Below are positions 25,384-33,722 of a stretch of 36,173 bases of DNA, one piece after another. The position numbers and the translations under genes are program-made. The DNA is from Hyphomicrobiales bacterium (lineage in GTDB: Bacteria; Pseudomonadota; Alphaproteobacteria; Rhizobiales; Aestuariivirgaceae), in the NCBI GenBank assembly GCA_025359265.1, contig JANYHB010000067.1, forward strand, positions 1 to 36,173, written 5' to 3'. Every line of letters begins with the position of its first letter. The stretch's first letter is position 1. The notes under the pieces were generated by a model. The model saw only the letters and a list, made by a program, of their open reading frames with translations, was not told where the DNA came from and did not search any database.

Positions 25384-26408
25384 ATATTTCGCAATGTGCT
25401 GCGCAAAATAATTTCGCAGGGCATAAGCGTTTTGCCTATTGCACTATCTGGGTTTTTAATCAGGGTGATCGCAAGTTGCACGGCACTAATGATGATCTCT
25501 GCGATAGGCTGACGGATTGTTGAAAGATTGTAAGACGCCCAAGAGGCCATGCTGATATCATTAAAACCCAATACGCCAACGTCGTGAGGCACCGAAACAC
25601 CAAGCTCCTTGCACGCATCAAGCGCGCCCATCGCGAGAATATCATCACCACAAAAGACGGCTTCAAATTTTTGGAACTTGAGCAGTTGCTTCATTAGGTC
25701 ACGTCCATCATCGTGGGAATAGGTTGCCGCGAATATATGTGCGATTGGCGCTAATCCTTCATCGGCGAGACCGTTGCAAAAGCCCTGCAGCCGATCTTGC
25801 GTTGAGTTGGCTCCCTCTGGCCCGCCCAAAAACGCTAGGCGTTTATAGCCGTGTTGCAACAATGTTTGAGCGGCCAGCCGCCCGCCTTGCACATTGTCAG
25901 CACTGACAACGGGGTGGCGCTGTTTTGTAGCAGCTTTTCCAAATGCATGCACCAGAGGAATGTTGGCGGCAAGACATCCATTGACAAACTTTGGCGAGAC
26001 AGTTGACGACGCTACAATTACGCCGTCCACGCGATATTGGCGCATCATGTTTACGGCTTCTCTTGCGTCAGCCGTTGCAGATAAATTCACCAGCAAAGGG
26101 CGCAATCCATTTTTCTGCAGGCCGCGCGTGAACAAGTCAAAGATCTGCATAAAGGCCGGGTTGTCAAAATTGTTAGACACAAGTCCAATCAATTCGGTGC
26201 GCCCAGTCATCAGGCTGCGCGCCATCACGTTTGGCTGGTATCCCAATGCCCGCGACGCTTCGATTATTTTCCTCCGCGTATCGGGCGCCACGCTGGCACC
26301 ATCTGTATAGGCGCGCGAAACTGCCGATATTGAAACGCCTGCGCGGTCAGCAACCTCCCGCGCGGTTGGGGCCCGGGCTTTAAGCTTCTTTTTTTCAGGT
26401 AGTGCCAA
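25380..26408 (-). CDS. LacI-family repressor, probable regulator of the iol genes
   Basis: A 342-residue LacI/GalR protein. The helix-turn-helix and hinge are TAREVADRAGVSISAVSRAY then YQPNVMARSLMTGRT. A periplasmic-binding-protein-like effector domain follows (ELIGLVSNNFDNPAF, GFNDISMASW). The hinge helix should insert into the central CG of an operator such as 22172-22191. The start is ATG 26408. The stop codon TAG and that of the facing oxidoreductase are formed from the same CTAG. The effector is unknown, probably an inositol intermediate. Confidence 0.9.
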   Translation of the reverse strand: MALPEKKKLKARAPTAREVADRAGVSISAVSRAYTDGASVAPDTRRKIIEASRALGYQPNVMARSLMTGRTELIGLVSNNFDNPAFMQIFDLFTRGLQKNGLRPLLVNLSATADAREAVNMMRQYRVDGVIVASSTVSPKFVNGCLAANIPLVHAFGKAATKQRHPVVSADNVQGGRLAAQTLLQHGYKRLAFLGGPEGANSTQDRLQGFCNGLADEGLAPIAHIFAATYSHDDGRDLMKQLLKFQKFEAVFCGDDILAMGALDACKELGVSVPHDVGVLGFNDISMASWASYNLSTIRQPIAEIIISAVQLAITLIKNPDSAIGKTLMPCEIILRSTLRNI

Positions 26409-26484
26409 AATGATACGTCCGTAGCGCGTTCAATTCTAACGCATCCCAGCCTTCTAAAGTTAATTTTGACTATCAATACGCGCT

Positions 26485-27079
26485 TGTAGAACTCAATTGA
26501 AGAATATTTAATGGCCATCCAAACACGGGCGACAAAATACACACGGTGGCGTCCATTTCAGGCACAAATGTCATTTCTTCAGGCGTAGATGCCGAGACAC
26601 ACGAACTAACATTTTTTGGATGGCAGCAGTAGTTTGGGGAAGAGCAAAATAAGACGCCATAATTTTCAAAACAAAAGTCGGGCGCATGATTGCGATCTCG
26701 GGGTCATGCCCTACGATGATTGTATCGGCGTGGGGACCGTGTGGCCCCAGCGCCAAACCGTTGGTGCTCGCATAATCATGAAGCACGCCACTTGATAAAC
26801 GGCATCATTCATCCAGCGCGTTTTAAACGCCGTACCATGCCCACACTCATGCCAGCGCGAGTTAGTCGACGAACCATAGAGCACGCCGTAGCTCAAGAAA
26901 AATGGCACACTCCACCAACTGGGGGAAAAAATAAATAGCCAATCCAGCGGTGATCGCTTCAGCCAAGGGCGCGCAATGGGTGCTTGATATCATTGCGCAT
27001 TGGCCAAGCCTTCTTCCACGGCGCATTTAGCGTCGCGGCCGAGCAAGCTGTAGTCGCAGGGATAGATGGCCTCTGTCAT
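26485..27079 (-). pseudogene. decayed N-terminal half of a second fatty acid desaturase
   Basis: The sequence parallels the desaturase at 1486-2559 from its ATG (27079) to about residue 220. Matching blocks are DYSLLGRDAK, EEGLANAQ, RWHECGHGTAFKTRWMN, DPEIAIMRPT and YFVARVW. Damage includes a TGA in place of the Trp codon after ANAQ, an internal loss of about 25 codons after the ARPWLK segment, and frameshifts that destroy the HTRHH box. The third His box is absent. The similarity continues upstream into the leader. It is paralogous debris, non-functional, lying between two oppositely oriented LacI genes. The 810 bp from 26409 to 27218 hold nothing else recognisable. Confidence 0.88.
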
Positions 27080-27218
27080 CAAGTTAGCCTTAAAGTTAAA
27101 AGCGAGATTAGAATTTACGTTGCAAGAGGGCAACCAAGCGCTGACAGAAACTATCAATTTGCATCATTATATTGCAGCTGCTAGTGGCCTTGATTGGGAG
27201 TATACAATTTTAGTGGTA

Positions 27219-28238
27219 ATGCGTCCAACAATAGCTGATTTGGCCAAAAAGGCCGGCGTGAGTGTTGCAACAGTTGACCGCGTTTTGAACCGTAGATTGC
27301 CCGTGCGCGAAGACACCGTACTCCGCGTCGTCAAAGCGGCAGAATCGATTGGTTATCATGCTACGGGATTGCTCAAAAGCCGTCTAACCGAAACGCCAAA
27401 GCGCCGATTTGGGTTTCTGCTGCAAAAGCCCGACGCATTTTATCAGACCCTCGGCAAAGAGTTAGTTGCAGCCACAAAAGCGGTGCGAGCGGTTGAGGGT
27501 AAGCCCGTACTCGAGTTTATAGAAGAGGTAGTGCCCAGTACCTTGGCGGAAGGATTGCTGAAATTCTCTCGCAATGTTGATGCGGTGGCCGTGGTAGCGA
27601 TGGATCACCCGATGGTTAATGATGCAGTGGAGAAAATAATTGCATTGGGAAAGCCGGTGTTCACGCTATTGAGCAATATCACAAGCCCCTTATGCTGCGG
27701 CCATTTTGGTGCCGATTCACGCAAATGTGGTCGTATTGCTGGCTGGACGATTAGCAGGCTGGCAAGGCAACCGGGAAAAATTGGTATTCTTGTGGGCAGC
27801 CATCGGTACCTTAATCAAGAGCTTTCCGAGATTAGCTTTCGTACGTTCATGCGCGAACATGCGCCCGAGTTTCAATTACTCGAACCCATTGTCAATCTAG
27901 ATGATGATGATATTGCTTATGAAGCGATTACCGAGCTTGTTGAAAAAACATCTGACCTTGTTGCGATATATGTTTCTGGCGGCGGGCAAGAGGGTTTAAT
28001 CAAGGCTCTGCGCGAACGTAAATCTGATACCAAATTGATCGCAGTTTGCAATGAATTGACGCCAGCAACTCGCGCAGCACTGCATGATGGGGTGATCGAT
28101 CTGACGCTGGGCACACCGTTTGCTGCTTTGGCGCGGCGATTAACAGAAGTAATGGCCAAAGCTACAACGGGAGCGGAACTGCCACATTTGCCACCGCTGA
28201 TGTTGCCACCGGATATTCATATGAGTGAGAATATCTGA
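27219..28238 (+). CDS. second LacI-family regulator, upstream of the inositol-type transporter
   Basis: A 339-residue LacI-type regulator. The HTH is TIADLAKKAGVSVATVDRVLNRR, with a variant hinge HATGLLKSRL that lacks the usual AR-L sequence of the first LacI protein. A sugar-binding effector domain covers residues 60-330. ATG 27219 gives the canonical MRPTIADL start; GTG 27213 two codons earlier is possible, and GGGAG at 27196-27200 is rather distant from both. Position and orientation suggest control of the transporter operon starting at 28543. Confidence 0.85.
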   Translation: MRPTIADLAKKAGVSVATVDRVLNRRLPVREDTVLRVVKAAESIGYHATGLLKSRLTETPKRRFGFLLQKPDAFYQTLGKELVAATKAVRAVEGKPVLEFIEEVVPSTLAEGLLKFSRNVDAVAVVAMDHPMVNDAVEKIIALGKPVFTLLSNITSPLCCGHFGADSRKCGRIAGWTISRLARQPGKIGILVGSHRYLNQELSEISFRTFMREHAPEFQLLEPIVNLDDDDIAYEAITELVEKTSDLVAIYVSGGGQEGLIKALRERKSDTKLIAVCNELTPATRAALHDGVIDLTLGTPFAALARRLTEVMAKATTGAELPHLPPLMLPPDIHMSENI

Positions 28239-28256
28239 GACGATTGAGAATTGGTG

Positions 28257-28284
28257 TTTGATAGTTTTTGACAGTTTTTGATAA
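28257..28284 (+). repeat. three direct repeats with 10-bp period upstream of the transporter operon
   Basis: TTTGATAG, TTTGACAG and TTTGATAA start at 28257, 28267 and 28277, so each falls on the same face of the helix. They lie about 260 bp before the binding-protein gene and just after the LacI gene stop. They could be a cooperative regulator-binding site or a bent AT-rich tract. Confidence 0.5.
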
Positions 28285-28337
28285 TTGCGCGACGTGGACG
28301 TTGACTCCCCACGCAATTGGAATAGGCTTTTGAGATA

Positions 28338-28368
28338 TGCTCAGCTGAAGAGTTGCTTCGCTTGAGCA
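28338..28368 (+). promoter_or_regulatory. long imperfect hairpin in the region before the binding-protein gene
   Basis: TGCTCA (28338-28343) pairs with TGAGCA (28363-28368), and GAAG (28347-28350) pairs with CTTC (28356-28359) around an AGTTG loop, with weak pairing between. There is no T-run after it, so it is not a standard terminator. It may be an operator or a leader structure. Another short stem, TCCGGC with GCCGGA, lies at about 28487-28514. The rest of the 304-bp gap 28239-28542 holds no gene. Confidence 0.4.
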
Positions 28369-28542
28369 AAACCGCAATGCGCCAAAAGAAGCGCGGGTGG
28401 TAAGGGGAGGAGCTAAATTATTGTTTCCATTCTTATATCATTTTGCGCCAACACACAGTGCGGCTGAGACGCCCTGCCTCGTGAGAGGATTCCGGCCCAG
28501 TCAACGGGTGCTTGCCGGACACTCGATAGAAGGAGCATTACA

Positions 28543-29466
28543 ATGAAGAAACTTATTCTCGCCGCTGCTGTTCTCGGTTTAATGTCGTCGACCTCATTTG
28601 CCGGCAACATCGGTGTATCAATGGCTAATTCAGATACATTCCTCACCGTGCTCCGCAAGGGCATTGAAAAGGCTGCTGCTGATGTCAAGCAACCCGTCCA
28701 AATTGAAATTGCAGATGACGATGTTGCTAAACAGCTTAGCCAAATTCAGAATTTCATTGCCGCCAAAGTTGACGCCGTGATCGTGAATGCCGTTGATACT
28801 TCAGCCACGGCACCCATGACTAAGCTTGCCAATGATGCTGGAATTCCGATTGTATATGTAAACCGTCAACCATCCGACGTTGATAAAATGGGCCCTAAGG
28901 GTGCTTTCGTTGCTTCAAACGAAGCCGATTCAGGCACATTGGAAGCTCAAGCAATCTGCAAGCTCATTGGTGGCAAAGGCGACATTTTGGTGATGGTGGG
29001 TGACTTGGCCAACCAAGCCGCCGTACAACGCACAAAAGACATTCATGAAGTGATTGCCAAGGCACCTTGCGATGGCATAAAAATTATTGACGAACAAACT
29101 GCTGTTTGGGATCCTGTGAAGGCTCAAGATTTGATGACCAATTGGATCGCTGCTGGCAAGAAGCCACGTGCCGTTATTGCCAATAACGACAACATGGCAT
29201 TGGGCGCAATCAAGGCATTAAAAGCTGCCGGAATGAACACGAAGGACATTCCCGTGGGGGGCATTGACGCCACGCAAGAAGCTTTGGCTTCAATGAAGGC
29301 GGGTGATTTGAACGTCACTGTGTTCCAAGATGCTGCTGGCCAAGGCAAAGGCGCTGTTGATACCGCCATGAAACTCATAAAGGGCGAAAAAGTGGAAGCC
29401 AAAGTTTACATCCCATTTCAACTCGTAACTCCAGACAACATGGCCACCTTCATGGCAAAGAACTAA
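28543..29466 (+). CDS. ibpA: inositol/ribose-type ABC transporter periplasmic binding protein
   Basis: A 307-residue CUT2-type sugar-binding protein. The Sec signal is MKKLILAAAVLGLMSSTSFA, cleaved before GNIGV. The mature part has the two-lobe fold with typical VDAVIVNAVDTSA, GIPIVYVNRQP, GDILVMVGDLANQAA and VIANNDNMALGAI segments. AAGGAG lies seven bases before ATG 28543, a strong site fitting a highly made binding protein. The Caulobacter IbpA-IatA-IatP order and the iol context suggest myo-inositol as ligand, but ribose or another sugar cannot be excluded from sequence. Confidence 0.85.
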   Translation: MKKLILAAAVLGLMSSTSFAGNIGVSMANSDTFLTVLRKGIEKAAADVKQPVQIEIADDDVAKQLSQIQNFIAAKVDAVIVNAVDTSATAPMTKLANDAGIPIVYVNRQPSDVDKMGPKGAFVASNEADSGTLEAQAICKLIGGKGDILVMVGDLANQAAVQRTKDIHEVIAKAPCDGIKIIDEQTAVWDPVKAQDLMTNWIAAGKKPRAVIANNDNMALGAIKALKAAGMNTKDIPVGGIDATQEALASMKAGDLNVTVFQDAAGQGKGAVDTAMKLIKGEKVEAKVYIPFQLVTPDNMATFMAKN

Positions 29467-29482
29467 TCGACTCCTCCCCAGG

Positions 29483-29514
29483 AATGCGCCATCTTAGGAG
29501 ATGGCGCATTTTTT
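29483..29514 (+). terminator. intrinsic terminator/attenuator between binding protein and ATPase genes
   Basis: A perfect 12-bp stem (AATGCGCCATCT with its complement, loop TAGG) spans 29483-29510 and is followed by TTTTATAT. Placed 16 bp after the binding-protein stop inside the operon, it should let partial read-through favour binding protein over membrane subunits. Confidence 0.88.
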
Positions 29515-29530
29515 ATATCTTTGAGGCCAT

Positions 29531-31069
29531 ATGGTTAGCCCATCCACAATGAAAATCGTCCGCGAAAGCGGTGCTGTTCCAGGTTCCGAATTTGTTTTGG
29601 AAGTAGCGGAGGTGCGCAAAGAATTTCCCGGAGTGGTTGCGCTGGATAATGTGAAGTTCCAGCTTCGCGCCGGAACTGTTCACGCCCTGATGGGTGAAAA
29701 TGGCGCTGGCAAATCCACTTTAATGAAAATCATCGCCGGTATCTATACGCCAGACAAGGGAACATTCAAACTTCGCGGTGTTGATGTCCGACTGAAAAGC
29801 CCACTCGATGCTTTGGAAAATGGCATTGCGATGATCCATCAGGAATTGAATTTGATGGGGCCGATGACGGTTTCGGAAAATATCTGGATCAGACGCGAAC
29901 CGAAAAACCGCTTTGGTTTTATCGATCACTTAGAGATGCGCCGGAAAACCGAAGAATTATTTAAGCGCTTGAATATTGAAATTGATCCTGTGGTGGAAGT
30001 TGGCACCCTGAGTGTCGCAAATCGCCAAATGGTTGAGATTGCTAAGGCGGTTTCGTTTAACTCCGACGTCCTGATCATGGATGAGCCAACTTCGGCGTTA
30101 ACCGAAAGGGAAGTGACACATCTCTTTCAAATTATCCGCGCGCTGAAAGCCGAAGGCAAAGGCATAATTTATATCACGCACAAAATGAATGAGTTGTTTG
30201 ACATTGCTGATGAAGTTTCAATTTTTCGCGATGGAAAATATATCGCAACGAAGAACTCGAAGGATTTAACCCGCGACGAAATCATCCGCATGATGGTGGG
30301 CCGCGAGATCACCCAATTATTTCCAAAGGAAACCGTGCCAATTGGCAATGTCAAGCTTTCAGTGAAGGGCTTGACGCTGAATGGCATTTTTAAAGATGTT
30401 TCATTTGATGTGCGTGAAGGAGAGATTTTGGGGATTGCGGGATTGGTGGGGTCTGGTCGATCGAATATCGCTGAAACAATTTTTGGCGTAACGCCCGCAA
30501 GTTCAGGCGCCATTGAAATTGACGGGAAACGTGTGAATATAAAATCGCCAGCAGTTGCCATGCACAACGGAATGGCATTTCTGACCGAAGACCGCAAGGA
30601 AACCGGCTGCTTTTTGTTACTCGATATCCAAGACAACACGCAAATGGCCGTTCTACAGAATCGCTATGTGAATTACGGATTTGTTGAGCAAACTCAACTT
30701 GCAAAAGATTCGGAAGTCATGGCCCAAGCCTTGCGTGTTCGCACTCCTGACATGCAAGAGCCAATCATAAATCTTTCAGGCGGAAACCAACAGAAGGTTT
30801 TGATTGCGCGTTGGCTTTTGACTAAACCGCGAATTCTCATCTTAGATGAGCCAACTCGTGGCATTGATGTGGGTGCCAAGGCTGAAATTCACAAACTGGT
30901 TTCGCAACTCGCAGGCCAGGGTGTGGCCGTGATTATGATTTCGTCCGAAATGCCCGAAGTGATGGGCATGAGTGACCGTATTATGGTGGTGCATGAAGGC
31001 CGCGTCACTGGATTTTTAGATCGCTCCGAAGCAACGCAAGTTAAAATTATGGAAATGGCATCGCATTAA
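29531..31069 (+). CDS. iatA: inositol/ribose-type ABC transporter double ATP-binding protein
   Basis: A 512-residue CUT2 ATPase with two fused nucleotide-binding domains (RbsA/MglA class). Domain 1 has Walker [10 protein letters not shown] near residue 55 and Walker [13 protein letters not shown]. Domain 2 has a degenerate Walker A (GLVGSGRSN near residue 308), signature LSGGNQQKV near 416 and [11 protein letters not shown]. The degenerate second site is normal for this class. ATG 29531 follows GAGG; another ATG at codon 7 is possible. It energises uptake with the permease encoded next. Confidence 0.92.
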   Translation: MVSPSTMKIVRESGAVPGSEFVLEVAEVRKEFPGVVALDNVKFQLRAGTVHALMGENGAGKSTLMKIIAGIYTPDKGTFKLRGVDVRLKSPLDALENGIAMIHQELNLMGPMTVSENIWIRREPKNRFGFIDHLEMRRKTEELFKRLNIEIDPVVEVGTLSVANRQMVEIAKAVSFNSDVLIMDEPTSALTEREVTHLFQIIRALKAEGKGIIYITHKMNELFDIADEVSIFRDGKYIATKNSKDLTRDEIIRMMVGREITQLFPKETVPIGNVKLSVKGLTLNGIFKDVSFDVREGEILGIAGLVGSGRSNIAETIFGVTPASSGAIEIDGKRVNIKSPAVAMHNGMAFLTEDRKETGCFLLLDIQDNTQMAVLQNRYVNYGFVEQTQLAKDSEVMAQALRVRTPDMQEPIINLSGGNQQKVLIARWLLTKPRILILDEPTRGIDVGAKAEIHKLVSQLAGQGVAVIMISSEMPEVMGMSDRIMVVHEGRVTGFLDRSEATQVKIMEMASH

Positions 31070-31089
31070 ATGCGGTGTGGAGAAGAACC

Positions 31090-32148
31090 ATGACTGACAC
31101 ACAACAGGATGCCGGGAAATCCCTGACTGGCCTAAAAAAAATTCGGCGTTGGCCTCCAGAAGTTTCGATCCTGTTGGTGCTTGTGGGCATAATGTTAGTC
31201 TTTGAAATTCTTGGGTGGATACTGATTGGCGACAGTTTCATAGCCAACAGACAGCGTCTTTCCATCATCGTATTGCAAGTGGCCGTAACCGGCGTAATTG
31301 CCATTGGTGTGACGCAAGTCATTATTACTGCCGGGGTTGATTTGTCATCAGGTTCAATGGTTGGTTTTATCGCAATGGTGGCAGCAAGTCTGGCACAGGT
31401 TTCCACAAATGAACGAGCGGTGTTTGGCGCCTATGGTTTAACCGATCTCAATCCTGTTTGGGCAATATTGTCGGGCCTCACGCTGGGCCTGCTGCTGGGT
31501 TTCATCAACGGATTTATCATCGCCAAAACCAAGATTCCGCCTTTCATTGCAACACTCGGCATGATGGTATCGGTTCGTGGTTTGGCAAAGTGGTATACGT
31601 TGGGTCAGCCCGTGGCTCTGCTCTCTGACAGCTTCAGCTGGTTTGGTCATAGTTTTCCAGTGTTCGGATTTCCGGTGCCGCGTCCGGTCATCGTATTTTT
31701 GATTGTTGCGGTTATCTTCCATATATTGTTGACCTACACGCGCTATGGGAAATTTACTTATGCCATTGGGGCCAACCCTCAAGCTGCGCGGGTTTCTGGC
31801 ATCAACATCGGTAATCATTTGATGAAAGTCTATTCGATTGCTGGCTTGTTATCAGGTCTTGCGGCGGTGATGACGGCAGCAAGAGCGGAATCGGCCCAAC
31901 CCGGCATGGGCGTTGGATATGAACTTGACGCGATTGCCTCGTGCGTGATTGGCGGTACATCACTTGGTGGCGGTGTGGGGCGCATTACCGGTACATTTAT
32001 TGGAACTATTATTTTGGGGGTCGTCACTTCCGGATTTACCTTTCTGAAAGTGGGCGCTTACTATCAAGAAATCGTCAAAGGTATCATCATCGTCGCCGCC
32101 GTGGTGATCGATCAAAATCGTCAAAACAAGCGCCGCAAATCGAGTTGA
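31090..32148 (+). CDS. iatP: inositol/ribose-type ABC transporter permease
   Basis: A 352-residue CUT2 (BPD_transp_2) permease with about eight to ten membrane spans. Typical segments are VITAGVDLSSGSMVGF, GFINGFIIAKTKIPPFIATLGMM, YAIGANPQAARVSGIN and VIGGTSLGGGVGRITGT. ATG 31090 has GGAGAAG at 31079-31085 and is chosen over a start at 31075 that would lack a site. The basic C-terminus (NRQNKRRKSS) is cytoplasmic by the positive-inside rule. Confidence 0.92.
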   Translation: MTDTQQDAGKSLTGLKKIRRWPPEVSILLVLVGIMLVFEILGWILIGDSFIANRQRLSIIVLQVAVTGVIAIGVTQVIITAGVDLSSGSMVGFIAMVAASLAQVSTNERAVFGAYGLTDLNPVWAILSGLTLGLLLGFINGFIIAKTKIPPFIATLGMMVSVRGLAKWYTLGQPVALLSDSFSWFGHSFPVFGFPVPRPVIVFLIVAVIFHILLTYTRYGKFTYAIGANPQAARVSGINIGNHLMKVYSIAGLLSGLAAVMTAARAESAQPGMGVGYELDAIASCVIGGTSLGGGVGRITGTFIGTIILGVVTSGFTFLKVGAYYQEIVKGIIIVAAVVIDQNRQNKRRKSS

Positions 32149-32237
32149 AGGCATGCCTAGTCGCTATTCATTTATTGAGACTTATAAGCTTTGCGCCAAG
32201 CCCAAATCTTTCGAAACTTTTTTGAGGAACGACGAAC

Positions 32238-33200
32238 ATGAAGATTGGAATGGTCACTGACACTTTGGGGCATCTGCCATTTGAAAAAATGCTGGCTACG
32301 GCAGCTGGCTTGGGTATCCAAGGCTTGGAGTTCAACGCCGCCAACTGGACATCTGCGCCACATTTTGATTTGAAAAAAATGGTATCGGATGCGGGCGCAC
32401 GCAAGGCTTTTTCCACTGCACTCAAAAGCCACAACCTCGAACTCACGGCGTTAAATGCCAACGGTAATCAACTTCATCCCGTAGAGGGTGAAAAGCAGTC
32501 AGCCGATCTCTACGATACGATTCTTGCGGCGGGTGAGTTTGGTGTTGAAACTGTCGTGCTCATGTCGGGCCTACCCGCTGGCTGCAAGACCGACACGCAA
32601 CCAAATTGGATTATTTCCTCCTGGCCACCAGAAACCCAAACCATTCTCAAATATCAATGGGAAGAAGTGGCGTTTCCATATTGGCATAAATTAGCTAAGT
32701 TAGCCAGGGAACACGGTGTAAAAAAACTGGCCGTAGAACTGCATGGCAATCAATTGGTCTATAATGTCAGTTCACTGATGAAATTGCGAGCTGAGATTGG
32801 CCCGATTGTTGGTGCTAATTTTGATCCCTCACATCTGATGTGGATGGGTGCCGATCCACTCGCTGCGATTGATGCGCTAGGTTCGGCCATTCTTCATACT
32901 CATGCCAAAGATACGATGATCAACAAGCCCGTGGCCGATCTTAACAGTCGTCTTGAAAATGGTTCACTTATGAATATTTCAGCCCGCGCTTGGAGTTACA
33001 CCACGCTTGGTTATGGCAACGGCGAAAGTTGGTGGCGAGATTTCTGTTACCGTTTGCGCATGGTGGGCTATGATGGCTGGCTGAACATTGAGCACGAGGA
33101 CGTGATGCTTAATCGTGAAGAAGGCTTGTGCAAGTCAGTAGCGCTCCTCAAAAATGTCGCCCCATCCGCAACCAGCGATTACAAACCACCGGAGTTTTAA
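32238..33200 (+). CDS. sugar phosphate isomerase/epimerase-like TIM barrel
   Basis: A 320-residue xylose-isomerase-like protein starting MKIGMVTDTLGHLPFEKML. Metal-ligand candidates are Glu in GLEFNAANW, Glu and His in KLAVELHGNQLVYN, Asp in GANFDPSHLMWMG, His in ILHTHAKD and Glu in LNIEHED near residue 285. It follows the permease by 89 bp, which appear to hold no other gene. It resembles IolE/IolH-type proteins and is distinct from the protein at 23317, so it may act on a different inosose, a different sugar, or as an epimerase. The function is unassigned. Confidence 0.82.
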   Translation: MKIGMVTDTLGHLPFEKMLATAAGLGIQGLEFNAANWTSAPHFDLKKMVSDAGARKAFSTALKSHNLELTALNANGNQLHPVEGEKQSADLYDTILAAGEFGVETVVLMSGLPAGCKTDTQPNWIISSWPPETQTILKYQWEEVAFPYWHKLAKLAREHGVKKLAVELHGNQLVYNVSSLMKLRAEIGPIVGANFDPSHLMWMGADPLAAIDALGSAILHTHAKDTMINKPVADLNSRLENGSLMNISARAWSYTTLGYGNGESWWRDFCYRLRMVGYDGWLNIEHEDVMLNREEGLCKSVALLKNVAPSATSDYKPPEF

Positions 33201-33722
33201 GGACCGGCAATAACGTTGCCTCCATTGCCATCGGGATTCCGCACCGAAAATATATTAAATAGGTGTTTGGAGAAGCACAACGATCGTCCACTGCTATGTG
33301 CGCTATGATAAGAGTAGCCGTCGTATAATATTTTACGATTCTCACACTTGAATGAGTGCCCCGAAACGTTGCGCAGGAATGATCACCGAATTCTCCACGG
33401 GTGGGATGCGGGGCCGGTATCTGAGGGCATTTTGCCTTAACGTTTGGGCATCGCCTCGCAATCTGTAGATTCGAATAACTTCCTCGCGCCTCTATCGAGC
33501 ACTCTAGGATTGTTAATTTGAAAGGTCGCATAATGTGCGTTTTGTGACGGTCGTCAAAAGGCCTTTCCCGCCGATGATGATCACTTTTCACGGCATTTCT
33601 AATTGAGCTTCCTAGCTACTTTGCACTAAACACCTAACTAAGATGATTGAAAATACTGCTTCTAGAGCGGAGTCACTTTAGCCTGAATCGAATTGGGGTT
33701 CCCAAATCAGGATCGATCTGAT
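33201..33722. other. 520-bp gene-free stretch, probably insertion-sequence debris
   Basis: No convincing coding frame. Short inverted repeats are visible: GGCAA-N5-TTGCC at 33206-33220, TTGGG-N3-CCCAA near 33693-33705, and AATCAG-N7-CTGATT at 33705-33723. The last two sit at the boundary with the IS110 remnant and look like an IS terminus, but no family could be assigned. Confidence 0.4.

Noticed and set aside
28257-28284. Short phased repeats considered as a CRISPR array.
   Set aside because: Units are eight bases with two-base gaps, far below repeat-spacer size, and there are no cas genes.
28450-28520. GTGCGGCTGAGACGCC before the binding-protein gene looks like the GCTGAGA core of a TPP riboswitch.
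   Set aside because: The obligatory downstream GAACCTGAT...TAAT block is absent and the downstream gene is not a thiamine gene.
33201-33720. GATGATCACTTTTCACGG near 33575 considered as an IS21 terminal repeat.
   Set aside because: No matching partner repeat or istA/istB sequence was found next to it.
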